Source: Adiantum capillus-veneris
Lineage: Eukaryota > Streptophyta > Polypodiopsida > Polypodiales > Pteridaceae
Reading direction: 5' to 3'
Assembly: GCA_014529385.2 (NCBI GenBank)
Contig: CM043960.1
Span: forward strand, 30,042,396 to 30,106,395
DNA: 64,000 bases
Shown here: positions 48,032-58,185 of the stretch, piece after piece
How the letters are laid out: every line of letters begins with the position of its first letter
How positions within the stretch are numbered: position 1 is the stretch's first letter
Program-made: the position numbers and the translations under genes
The notes under the pieces: model-generated
What the model saw: only the letters and a program-made list of their open reading frames with translations
Database searches by the model: none
Told to the model about the DNA's origin: nothing

Positions 48032-48670
48032 TGTAACAGACTTGGACACTCTAAGACGAGAATCTACCACAACACCACAAAAGATCACTTCAAAACAGTT
48101 CACAGTTCACAGTTGATTCGACACTGGCCAGGCAGAGTTTTGTGCCTAGAGATATTGGCCCCAAAGACTGGCGCCCCTTTCGGTATTTCTTTTTGTATGT
48201 TGCAAAGTACAAGTGGGTAGCCGGGACTCACTCTCAGACTCTGCGCCTGGATGCTCTGAGAAGTGAGAGCCAAACTATCTAAATAAATGTCTACAAGGGA
48301 TGCCAAAAGCAGAGCCCCAAAGCTTCAAAAGCTGTTCCAAAAACTGAAATCAAAAGCTTGAAAAGCAAAAGAGGCTTCTCTCTCTCTCTGAACCTCTTGC
48401 ATCAAATAAAGCAAAAAGGTTCTCTCTCTCTCTCAAGCTCTCTTGCGTAGAAAAAAGCAAGGCCCAAAAGCTCTCTCTAATTTGCGTAGCCAAAAGCACA
48501 ACGTTGGCTACCATAAAATCCACCTCGATTTGCAGGCTGCCACGTCATCAACTATACGGAATTGCCACATCGGCATTTCGCGTAGTTTTCGGTTTTCTGC
48601 AGCCAGCTAGCCACGTCACCCTTTCTTGCCAAAGGTTGTGTATGGACAGACACGTCACCGAGTTGTGACA
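48032..48670 (-). repeat. A2 5' LTR
   Basis: 639 bp, TGTAACAGACTTGG ... AGTTGTGACA. The Met-tRNA primer site begins 1 nt inside. The shared LTR block is at 48155-48197. Confidence 0.92.
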
Positions 48671-49965
48671 ATGATTGCATGTGTAGGGATGCCCTCACCT
48701 CGCGTGAATGTTGAGCGTGATGCACAACCTCCAAATTACAAGTATAGGTGCTAGCATTTTCCACATTTCCACATGTGATAAAAAATCAACCAAAAAGCTT
48801 CTTGATCTGCCCAGGTTGGAACATACATTGCTATAAGTCCAATTTCAAAGACCACACATAACTGTTGAAAACAATGCCAAACATAATGGCTTTTAGCAAT
48901 GCCTTACATGTTGCCACATACCTCCAAAGCCAAGCATAGATGATCAGCCCGTATGGCATACATGTCAAGACCAAGGCAATGCGCTCTTCCCCTCAATGTT
49001 TTCTTGTGGAGCGGATATTGCGCTTTCTTGGCATTGCCTTGCTAATTGCATCTCTAGAGAGAGAGACCCTCGCTCGGCATCATCAGTGGAAAACAACCCA
49101 AAATTTCTTGGCCAAGTTGGGGTATCGCACTATGAGTGCATTCCAAGAGAGAACATCCAGGACAAGAAGCTCCTCAAGCACTCTTTATGCTTTATGAAGT
49201 GCACCACATTTGGTATACATGTTGACCAAGGCAGTGCGCTCTTCCCTCCATGTTTGCTTGTATAGCAGATATGTTGCTTTCTTGGCAATGCTCTGTTGAT
49301 TATATCTAGAGACAGTGAGACGCCCCTCGATTGGCATCTGCCAAAAATAACCTAGAACTTCTTTGCCAAGTCAGGTGTATCCCACAATCAATGCATTCCA
49401 AGAGACGACAACCCGAACCGGAAGCCTCCTCAAGCACTTTTTGTGCTTTGTGAAGTGCACCACATTTCGCATACATGTGGACCAAGGCAGTGCGCTCTCC
49501 CCGTCCATGTTTGCTAGTGTAGGGGATATTGCTTATTTCTTGGCGCTTCTATGCTAATTGCATCTAGAGGGACACCCTCTCTTTGCATCCGCCAAAAACA
49601 ACCCAAAGCATCTTGACCAAGTTAAGCGTATCCCACAATCAGTGCATCCCAAAAGACGACATCCCTGACAGGAAGCTCCTCAAGCACTTTTTGTGCTTTA
49701 TTGACCAAGGCAGTGCGCTCTTCCCCTCCATGTTTTCTTGTGTAGCGGTTATTGCTTCTTTCTTGGCACTGCTCTGCTGATTGCATCTAGAGGGACACCC
49801 TCTCTTTGCATCCGCCGAAAATAGTCCAAGGCATCTTGGCTTAGTTAAGGGTGTCCCGATTCCCACAATCAATGCATTCCAAGAGACAACATCCCAAACA
49901 GGAAGCTCCTCAAGCACTTTTTGTGCTTTATGAAGTGCACCACATTTAGCATACATATCGTCCAA
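48671..49965 (-). pseudogene. Degenerate PPR cassette array, far block
   Basis: It continues the PPR array beyond A2. From about 48,950 a shortened cassette of about 235-260 bp recurs. The landmark CAAGCACTTTTTGTGC and its variants lie near 49,170, 49,432, 49,682 and 49,912. The last copy encodes DMYAKCGALHKAQKVLEEL and PVWDVVSWNALI on the minus strand. Each unit also carries a CCATGTTTNCTTGTGTAG-like stretch absent from the first block. Frames are interrupted throughout. Confidence 0.8.
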
Positions 49966-50059
49966 GGCGAGTGAAGAAATTGGGCACTCGCTTTATAGAA
50001 CAAACTTCAACAGGGTGTTTACTACAGCCTACAAGCTACAACCCATTGGAGGAGCGCAT

Positions 50060-50088
50060 AAGAGAGAGAGAGAGAGAGAGAGAGAGAA
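50060..50088. repeat. (GA)n microsatellite
   Basis: About 14 GA units just after the PPR array. Confidence 0.95.
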
Positions 50089-50687
50089 GAATTAACAACA
50101 ACAGCAACACCTCGTGTCATGCGACTTCAAATTTTTTCTTCAAAAATGTATATTTCTAATTCCTAGAATTATGTGAGGCAGGTTGTAGGCCTGGCCTCTA
50201 TTGCATCGTATTCAGAGTGTTGCGTCGCTACCATCCCCGGCCAATGGCTACACGTGCCCTTGGACCAAGTGCCCACCCTAGCACCCTTCCTTTGTAAATT
50301 GGCACCCGCTTTTTTCAACTCGTAATCTGGATAAGGAGTCCGACCAACCATCATAAGCGATCGAAATACTGTCTAGAGTTTGCTTTGCTTTTCTTTCACC
50401 AGAATATTTCCTAGGGTTGCAAGGACATGATCTGCAGGTGAGAGGATTTAGCCATACCGTACCCCTCTACCCTCGACCTCTCATGCTTATCCCTCTCTAG
50501 CCACAATATACTCACCTTTTGGCTCCCATAGTTGAAATGACCGAACCCAACCTAACATAGTTGCAATAGCATCCATGTTTATGTTCGTGAAAACAAATCT
50601 CCACCCAAGCAAAGTGGCCAAGAAGGTGCGTCTTATGGTGATCCTGCCTTTGTCGCATGGCCAACCTCAGTAGACAAACAACAAGGG

Positions 50688-50692
<5 letters not shown>
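50089..50692. other. No gene recognised
   Basis: Mixed-composition DNA. Short open frames show no known protein. Confidence 0.5.

Positions 50693-50735
<43 letters not shown>
50693..50735. repeat. (CT)n microsatellite
   Basis: About 21 CT units. Confidence 0.95.
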
Positions 50736-50736
<1 letters not shown>

Positions 50737-51947
50737 CACAAAAAAGGCCATTTGACTTCTCCAACTTCTTCTGATCAAACTGTAAAAAGAGAAGGCACGA
50801 GAGAAAAAAGAGAGAAACAAAACTTGTTGTTGCTCTGTACTTTCCTCTGAGTGTCTTGCTTCACCCTTTTAAGTAGTTGCATAAAAAGCAGCATGCAGTT
50901 CTGCTACTACAAACATGAGAGACAAAAAGGTTAAACCTGAAGCACGCTTGTGTGTGTGTGTGAGAGAGAGAGAAGGTACCTTTACCGTGATGTAGGCTTG
51001 GCACGAATGTGGCCTGCAGTGGGCAAGCTAGCATTGTGATTAACCTGTTTTTTTGTGAGAGAAAGCTCTGTGCGTGTGTGTGTGTGTGTCCGTGCGTGCA
51101 CATGAGAGAAATCCTTCCTACGGAGTGCTTTACCTTTCTTCTAATATCAAAGCTTTGCAAAACTCACAAACTGTAAGTGAGAGATATGAATTAAAAGCAA
51201 AAAATTTACAGATACAACCATGCTTAGACCGAGCCATGGCTCCAAGATCACCTAAACATCCCCAGACACCATATCCAAACCAAAGGAGGCCGAACAGGGG
51301 AGGCCATCCCCGACAAACAAAGACTGAAATCCAAACCTCATATAGCTGATTGGGTAGGACCCGCAGTCCCCATCACCAAGAGATCTCTCAAGGTGCCACC
51401 AACGAGGTGATGTTGCCATTGGAACACTCATTGCCCCGACAAGTACTCCACCAGCTGAAGACGAGCCAGCCACAGACGAGCCAGCAAGAGACTATTATGC
51501 CGAGAAATGCACGAGAGAACTGTGTGTACCTGAGAGGGACTGCCACTCCGCCCAAGGATGCCCAACACACAAACGGAGAACAATCAACAGTAACCGCCAA
51601 GCAAGGCAGAATCAGTACCAAACCCCCACAAGCTTAGCCAAACCAAGAACGACACAGGCCAGAAAAAGGGGTCCAAGCCCCATCGTCACTGAAAGTCGAT
51701 GCCACCAACCAGAGCAGCTTTGCCACAGTCACCCAGCTGTTGACCTGCATCGCCACAGCCTCGAAGCGGTCTTCGAAATCCCCTCTGAGGGTTGGGAGGA
51801 AGAACTCTCCCAAAGGCAACAATCAAGGGGAGGTAGAGAAGACAGGACGACAAAGAAGCAGACACGAACGGACCCCGCGTCTCACCCAACACGGCATCTA
51901 ATGAACGGCCCCGCACAACGTGTTGTTGACAAGCCCAGCAAGCCTCC
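50736..51947. other. Unassigned, moderately GC-rich sequence
   Basis: It contains a short compound GT/GA tract at 50949-50973. From about 51,190 to 51,940 the sequence is richer in G and C, with overlapping open frames on both strands (for example minus 51634-51822 and 51686-51916). None resembles a known protein. It could be the untranslated part of a LINE or a decayed gene; I cannot decide. Confidence 0.4.
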
Positions 51948-52318
51948 TCCCAACCATGGAATCAATTTGGACCATCGATCTCTTAAAACTAAACTCGGGA
52001 TCTCGAGTTTAGATTATTCAACTCAAAATTTCGAATTTAGTTTTTATCGACCAAGGGGGACCTAATCTCGAGATGCTCGCGCTTCCCTAGTTGAGATTTA
52101 AACCCTCACTACTAGCTTGAGAGTTTCTAACCTTAACCATCACGTCCGCGTGCATTTTCTTAAAATAGATGTATTTTTTCATAAACTTAAATTAAAAACA
52201 ATAGATTTCGACATAAAAATTAAACTCGAGATCCCGAGTTTAGTTTTTACGCATCAACGGTCGAGATATGCGAGCGCCCTTGATTTTGCACAAGAGCCAT
52301 TGATCCCATGGTTGGGAC
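51948..52318 (-). repeat. Inverted-repeat (MITE-like) element, second copy of the 142-476 type
   Basis: The ends pair as TCCCAACCATGG (from 51948) and its complement (ending 52318). Inside, the near-palindrome CTAAACTCGGGATCTCGAG (51989 on) pairs with an inverted copy at 52220-52243. The minus strand between them holds the motif CGGACGTGATGGTTAAGG (about 52149-52132) shared with the element at 142-476. A B-box-like GGTTTAAATC is also present. No target duplication was found. Confidence 0.5.
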
Positions 52319-52415
52319 CCCGTGGCACTTAAAGCTGAGGGCGAAACCGTAGCTCTAACAAGGCCTCCCAGGTTCAATCCAAAATCTTCTATATAGTTAT
52401 TGCAACTTTAAATGA

Positions 52416-52452
52416 TACTAGTAAAACGCCGTCGCCTTCAGCGGTGGCATGG

Positions 52453-52454
<2 letters not shown>
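52416..52454. repeat. Short hairpin repeat next to a CT array
   Basis: ACTAGTAAAAC, then CGCCTTCAGCGG and GGCATGGCC, closely matching 7811-7850 and running straight into a CT array. Confidence 0.5.

Positions 52455-52535
<81 letters not shown>
52453..52535. repeat. (CT)n microsatellite
   Basis: About 41 CT units. Confidence 0.97.
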
Positions 52536-52537
<2 letters not shown>

Positions 52538-52847
52538 CTGCGTTCAGACGATGAGGCGGTAAATTTCTTCACGCAGGGGCATCAAAATTTTGTGTCTCAC
52601 ACTGGTTAGTCACAGCTGTGGTTTCTCTTCCGTCGGACCCGCCACTTCTTCCGACCCCCCCCCCCCCTCGGAACACCTGCACGCCTCTCTCAAGCTCTCC
52701 CTCTTTTCCACTCTTCCTCCTCCAGCGTCGTTCAGACTAGGCGACGGCAAACCTAAAGCTGGCTTGAGTTCCACCGCACTGGTCTGAACCCAACCTATAG
52801 CTCTCTGTCTCGCTCTCCCTCTTCCTCTCTCTTTCTCTATCTCCCCA

Positions 52848-52850
<3 letters not shown>
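52536..52850. other. No gene; CT-rich flank
   Basis: Between two large CT arrays. A C homopolymer lies near 52,655-52,667 and a degenerate CT-rich stretch near 52,800-52,845. No coding signal. Confidence 0.5.

Positions 52851-52910
<60 letters not shown>
52851..52910. repeat. (CT)n microsatellite
   Basis: About 30 CT units, followed by ACCATGTCAATCAACTTC, which also flanks later arrays. Confidence 0.97.
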
Positions 52911-52913
<3 letters not shown>

Positions 52914-53142
52914 CATGTCAATCAACTTCAAAATCTGAAGCAATCTCACGTGCGTCTTCCCTAGATTTGTGAGTGGATTTGTCGCCACTCGGTGCTTAGT
53001 GAGAACAAAATAGATGAAGCTGACAGGTAGTTGTCAGCTTCGTTATTGCCTGTGTATGTGTGCATGCAAGCATGTGTGCCTGCATTCAAAGTGTGCACCA
53101 TCATTGTTCAACAACTTCAGGTAGCTCACTGTAGCTGAGAGC

Positions 53143-53363
53143 AGTGTTCGAAAAAATGTGTCTCAACTTAATATCGTGCCGTTTTCAATTTGAAAAATGC
53201 TCGTTGAGGGCAAGGGAAAAAGGAGAAACCCCGCCCCGAAAAAGAGAAAAATAGTGTGAAACCCCGAAAAATAAACCTAACTTTTTAAAATGTCCTCCGA
53301 CAGTGTTCCAAAAGAGAGAGTGAGAGGCCACGTATTGATGATGTTGATGATAATCCAGCTCAT
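53143..53363 (-). mobile_element. F-family LTR fragment
   Basis: About 220 bp matching the F LTR from its TGTTCG end (TGTTCGAAAAAATGTG) up to the internal CT array. The rest of the LTR is replaced by repeat sequence. Fossil. Confidence 0.8.

Positions 53364-53420
<57 letters not shown>
53364..53420. repeat. (CT)n microsatellite
   Basis: About 28 CT units, at the position of the CT tract inside the F LTR. Confidence 0.97.
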
Positions 53421-53422
<2 letters not shown>

Positions 53423-53508
53423 CACGTCAATCAACTTCAAAATCTTAGTTGAGAGCAGTGTTCGGGAAAAATGTGTCTCGACTTAATATTGTGTCGTTTT
53501 CTGTCTGC

Positions 53509-53562
<54 letters not shown>

Positions 53563-53647
53563 CACGTCAATCAACTTCAAAATCTAAGTTGAGAGCAGTG
53601 TTCGGGAAAAATGTGTCTCGACTTAATATTGTGTCGTTTCTGTCTGC

Positions 53648-53692
<45 letters not shown>
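53421..53692. repeat. Tandem 140-bp units of LTR fragment plus (CT)n
   Basis: A 90-bp stretch starting ACCACGTCAATCAACTTC and ending TGTCTGCAG occurs at 53421-53510 and 53561-53650, each followed by a CT array (53511-53560, 53650-53692). The period is 140 bp. The 3' half of each unit is the first about 50 bp of the F LTR. Confidence 0.9.
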
Positions 53693-53695
<3 letters not shown>

Positions 53696-53773
53696 ACTCC
53701 TCATCGGCTAGATCTTTAAGGTCTCTTGGGATAGTTTCCTACGACGTTAAAACTCTCTTCTTCTTCTTCTTCT

Positions 53774-53809
<36 letters not shown>

Positions 53810-53854
53810 CTCTCCGTCTTGCTCTCTCTATCTCTCTATATAGCTCTCTGTCTT

Positions 53855-53902
<48 letters not shown>

Positions 53903-53930
53903 GCTCTAGCTCTCTGTCTTGCTCTCCCTC

Positions 53931-53992
<62 letters not shown>

Positions 53993-54176
53993 GTATTGGC
54001 AGTCTTTCTCTCCCCATTTCGCTCAATCCGTTTTTATGAAGCCCAGGGAACTACCTCCTTGGATTCACCGCCCAACCTCCCGTATATATAGCCCTTGGCC
54101 TGAATCCCCAGTCCACATTGGTAGCCGGCCGCTTGGCCGGGTTCGTGACCACCCCTGAGAGGCCCTTGGCATTACA
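53599..54176 (-). repeat. F LTR, outer copy
   Basis: It reads TGTTCGGGAAAAATG ... GGCATTACA on the + strand, with a very large compound CT/CTT tract (about 53,757-53,990). A TATA-like TATATATA lies near 54,092-54,100 in the minus-sense promoter. Confidence 0.75.
53757..53990. repeat. Compound (CTT)n(CT)n microsatellite inside the F LTR
   Basis: CTT units followed by several CT blocks separated by short CT-rich interruptions. It is the longest simple repeat in the window. Confidence 0.95.
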
Positions 54177-54572
54177 TTACTCCCTCCTTGGAGAAGTGTT
54201 TTCGTCCTCGAAAACAAAAGTGGAAAACTTCTTCTTAAGAACGCTAATGTTTTCCCAAGTGGCACCTTTTTCAGGTCGATCTTTCCACTTATTAAAGCTT
54301 GACGATGTACATGATGACGTGTATGTAAATCATGATAGTCAAGAATTCGCTCAAGTTCATGCGGTGGGGTAGGAGGTTCAACGAAATCGACCAAAATCTG
54401 TTGATCAATGACATTGTCGTCCCCATGTAATTGTTTACGTAAACGGCTTACATGAAATACCGGATGGACACGAGAGTGTGTCGGTAACGAGAGTTTGTAG
54501 GCACGATCACTAACTCGCTTGAGTATCTTGAAAGGCCCACAATATCTTGGAGATAATTTAGGTGTTGGGCAC
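54177..54572 (-). pseudogene. F 3' interior, duplicated copy
   Basis: Matches 55035-55430 closely at an offset of about 855 bp. It includes the end of the chromodomain coding part (minus strand). It is bounded by LTR copies on both sides, as after unequal recombination. Fossil. Confidence 0.8.
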
Positions 54573-54796
54573 TGTTAGGAAAAATGTGTCTCAACTTAAT
54601 ATCGTGTCGTTTTCAATTTCAAAAATACCAGTTGAGGGCAAGGGAAAAAAGGAGAAACCCCGCCCCGAAAAAGAGAAAAATAGTGTGAAACCTTGAAAAT
54701 AAACCTAATTTTTTAAATTTTCCTTCGACGGTGTTCCGAAAGAGAGAGCGAGAGGCTACCTATTGATGATGTGATGATAATCCCGCTCGTGCTCTC

Positions 54797-54852
<56 letters not shown>

Positions 54853-55034
54853 TGTATAGACAGTGTCTCCCTGTTTCGCTCAGGCCGTTTCTATGAAGCC
54901 TAGGAAACTACCTCCTTGGATTCACCGCCCAACCTCTCGTATATATAGCCCTTGGCCTGAATCCCCAGTCCACACTGGTAGCCGGCCGCTTGGCCCGGGT
55001 TCGTGACCCCCCTTGGATGCCCTTGGCCTGACAT
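54573..55034 (-). repeat. F 3' LTR, inner copy
   Basis: 462 bp, TGTTAGGAAAAATGTG ... GGCCTGACA, with a CT tract (about 54,797-54,850) and a TATA-like TATATATA (about 54,941-54,948). A purine tract (complement of TTACTCCCCCCTTGAG) begins at 55035. Confidence 0.82.
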
Positions 55035-56550
55035 TACTCCCCCCTTGAGTGTTTTCATCCTCGAAAACAAAAGTGGGAAACTTCTTCTTAAGAAGACTGA
55101 TGTTTTCCCAAGTGGCGCCTTCTTCAGGTCGATCTTTCCACTTGATTAAAGCTTGACAACATACATGCTGACGTGTACGTAAATCATGATAGTCAAGAAT
55201 TCGCTCAGGATCATGCGGTGGGGTAGGAGATTCAACGAAATCGACCAGAATCTATTGGTCAATGACATTGTCGTCCGCATGTAATTGTTTATGTAAATGG
55301 CTTACATGAAATACCGGATGGACACGAGAGTGTGTCGGTAATGAGAGTTTCTAGGCACGGTCACTAACTCGCTTGAGTATCTTGAAAGGCCCACAATATC
55401 TTGGAGATAATTTAGGTGTTGGCCCAGTCTTCAGACTTTTTCGAATGTTCTGGCACACACAAAAACACTTCTTCCCCTTCCTCAAAGGTAACTTGCCGAC
55501 GTTTCTCATCACCGTACTTCTTATACGGATCCTGCGCTTGTCGGACATTCTGACGAGCGAGTTTCAGCATATCCATATGTTGAGATGTCGAGCTCTACAT
55601 CTTGAGCTGGCATTCACTACGGGTCTTGGCCGCTTACGTCATTTACTCACTGGCGCGTTAGGTGACCGACACGGAGGATCTCTGCCATTGATTCTACAGC
55701 TGGACTACACTTATAGTGCTAGCCTAGTACGTTTCTAGCGAGTTCACACTTAGTGACCGCATGTACATATGTGCTACTTTTCAGCTTTAGCACTTAGTCA
55801 TTTTGTACTCTCTTTTCTAAGCGAAGAAGAAGAAGAAGCTTTCCATCTCTGTGTGCTTTGTGCTTGTCTTGTGTAGCTCTCTTGCATCCTCATTCTTTAC
55901 ACCATATGGTCTTGGAGAAAATCCTTAACCTGCTGGAGTTTTTCGGTTGCCAACCCCATCGTAACGGGTACTTTTTCTTCACTAATAGGATAGGAGAAGC
56001 CCATGGTGAAGAACTTGGTTGAATAAACCCTTTGCTAAGATAGTCAACAAGCTGATGTTCCACCTCAGCAGCTTGAGAATAACTCATTATGTAGGGAGGT
56101 TTACTCACTGGTTTATTGCCTGCAACCACGTCAATGCCATGTTGCACAGATCGTGTCGGCGGTAATCTTGATGGCAAATCATTAGGAAAAACATCATGAA
56201 ATTCCATTAATAAATGTTTTTGCTGACTAGCAACGTTTGCTTGTTAAGAAGTAGCCATTGTTGGAAGCGATGAGAGAGAAGCATGCGGTGTTGAGGAATG
56301 TTCAATAGATTCAACATTGGAAAGAAAATGACGCAATGAGTAACACAATAAAACTTATTCTATTTCATTATTAGAAACGAGCTTCATAAGCTCTACTGTA
56401 CATATCAGTGGTGAGGAAGGCACATCCTTCTCTCCTAACAACAACACATGTGCGCCATGGGATTCAAACATTAGACTATTGTGCTCGTAGCTACGCTTCA
56501 GTGATGTGTCTTGGTCTATGCAACCATTCTCTACCAAGTACCACATTTGC

Positions 56551-57680
56551 CTACTCCATATTCATAACTTGGAAATCCAAGGATGTTGAATAGCCTTGTA
56601 TTTCCAACGGTAGAGCTCTGACTTGAGTATCCCATACTTCAACATCATAATTGTTCATCATTGCTACCTTGTAGTGGTGGGAACTCAGAGTTTGAGGCAA
56701 TTTGAGTTTTTTCACTAATCCATTATTAATGAAATTGTGAGTAGCACTGTCATCTGCCAAGATACGCACCTTGTGCCCTTGAAGAGATCCGTGCATATGC
56801 ACTAACTCATGTGGACCAAAAGTCTGTTGCCACATGGAAGCTGTGATACAACATTCATACACCACATCGGTGGTGTTACCTCCACCTTGGAGAAACGTGA
56901 GGAAGACTCAACAGACAACAGCTACACCGTGTGCACTGCTTTCTCTTTGTCGTGAGCAACAGATTTTCCCTTGGGACAATCCTTTTTGCCATGGCCTCTT
57001 CCCAAGCATTGAAAGCATAACTTCTCTTTTTTATCCTTCTCAAATTCCTCTGAAGAGACAGGGCCGCGAGACCCCTTGGGTTTTTTAGCTGCTTCAAAAT
57101 TGGCTACTAGAAATTTCCTTTTATGGTGCCCATGTTGTGTGCATGTATTACCATGTGTATTAGCAGGCACATGATTATTATGTGATTTCTTTTCATCTGG
57201 ATCATCATGAATGTGGGCTTTTAGTATGGCCTCCTCAAGGGTATTAGGGTCCTGAGTCTTGACGTGCTTCTTAAACTCTGGTGTCAGACCACGGATAAAC
57301 CCATGTACTTGTTGAAAGGTTTCTAACCTGTCCAACTTGAGGATAACATCCCGATAGTGAGAGATATATTCAAGCAATGATGGGTGTTGGCACATGGAAC
57401 ATGTGTCCCAAGTCGTCCAATTTCTATCTGCCTCATTTGTGGGCAAAAACTCTTTTCAAAACATAGCCTCTGTGGTATGATATTCTTCTCCTTGAGAGAC
57501 ATCCACCATTTATAGGCATTGCCTTCCAGAGTTAGACTTGTCTGTAGTGCTTTGACTGCATTTAGAGTACACCATAAGGCGTGAATTCCATCCCACTTAC
57601 TGAGAAAGATATTCATTGCATCCTTATTGAGGTCTCGGTCCTCTCTCTTAAAAGTTGGTGGCTTTTGTATTTTTCAACAA
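56551..57680 (-). pseudogene. F gag and protease region
   Basis: Gag has a capsid-like part (YISHYRDVILKLDRLETFQQ and VHGFIRGLTPEF) and a CCHC zinc knuckle. Protease-like sequence: HGSLQGHKVRILADDSATHN followed by FINNGLVKKLKLP. This gag type differs from families A, B and C. Fossil, broken. Confidence 0.8.
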
Positions 57681-57943
57681 ATCATCCACCTCCTTTGTAT
57701 TGAGAGAGTGCCGAGAATCTGAAGATGGACCTTGTCCATGACCAGAAGGGCCTTGCCCCTGATCGGCAACGTGCTCATGCATATGTGTGTCAACAGGACC
57801 CTTGACCTTCTGTTGCATAAATTATATCACTAAAGTGGATAATTTACTGACATTTTCATTTAGGGATGCAAAATTCGTTTCCATTACTGAGATGCGTGCT
57901 TGAAGTGCTCAAAATTCTTGGATATGAGCAATTCATAAGTGTC

Positions 57944-58130
57944 TATTGGGATCGGAGAGCACACACACAGAGAGCCAGCACGAAGAAGGAGATAGACACA
58001 GTGTGTGGCGGGGCGGTACTCACACTACAATGTGTAGTTATGAGTATAGTTATTATGAATGAGTAAATGAATGGCTGTACATGGGCGGCTGAACAACGGG
58101 CAGCCGGGCACACGGGCCTTTAACCCAACA
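57944..58130 (-). repeat. E 3' LTR
   Basis: 187 bp, TATTGGGATCGG ... TTTAACCCAACA. A purine tract (complement of ATCTCCCACTT) follows at 58131. Confidence 0.95.
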
Positions 58131-58185
58131 ATCTCCCACTTAAAGGCAGTGTGCCTTTAAAGTGGCCAAAGTACAGCAAAAGAAG

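Larger units (their letters stand above)
25507..48670 (-). mobile_element. A2: second family-A gypsy element, split by B1 and C1
   Basis: Fossil element. The 3' LTR is 25507-26150 and the 5' LTR is 48032-48670; flanks are GTGAT (25502-25506) and ATGAT (48671-48675), a duplication with one mismatch. Its own sequence lies in three blocks: 26151-26851 (3' untranslated part and chromodomain end), 35100-38015 (chromodomain, integrase, RNase H, RT, start of protease) and 46029-48031 (protease, gag). A clear primer site TGGTATCAGAG (complement of 48020-48030) fits initiator Met-tRNA. Without B1 and C1 it is about 6.9 kb, the same as A1. Several breaks. The LTRs differ by roughly 7-8% by eye. Confidence 0.93.

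Noticed and set aside
48671-49965. CRISPR-like array
   Set aside because: Long, diverged units that encode PPR motifs in a plant genome; no short identical repeats with unique spacers.
51388-51916. Overlapping minus-strand frames as a host gene
   Set aside because: Frames overlap on both strands, show no known domain and no splice structure; probably composition effects.
52321-52385. Possible tRNA gene (GGTTCAATCC at 52371-52380)
   Set aside because: Only the B-box-like sequence is convincing; no A box at proper distance and no cloverleaf.
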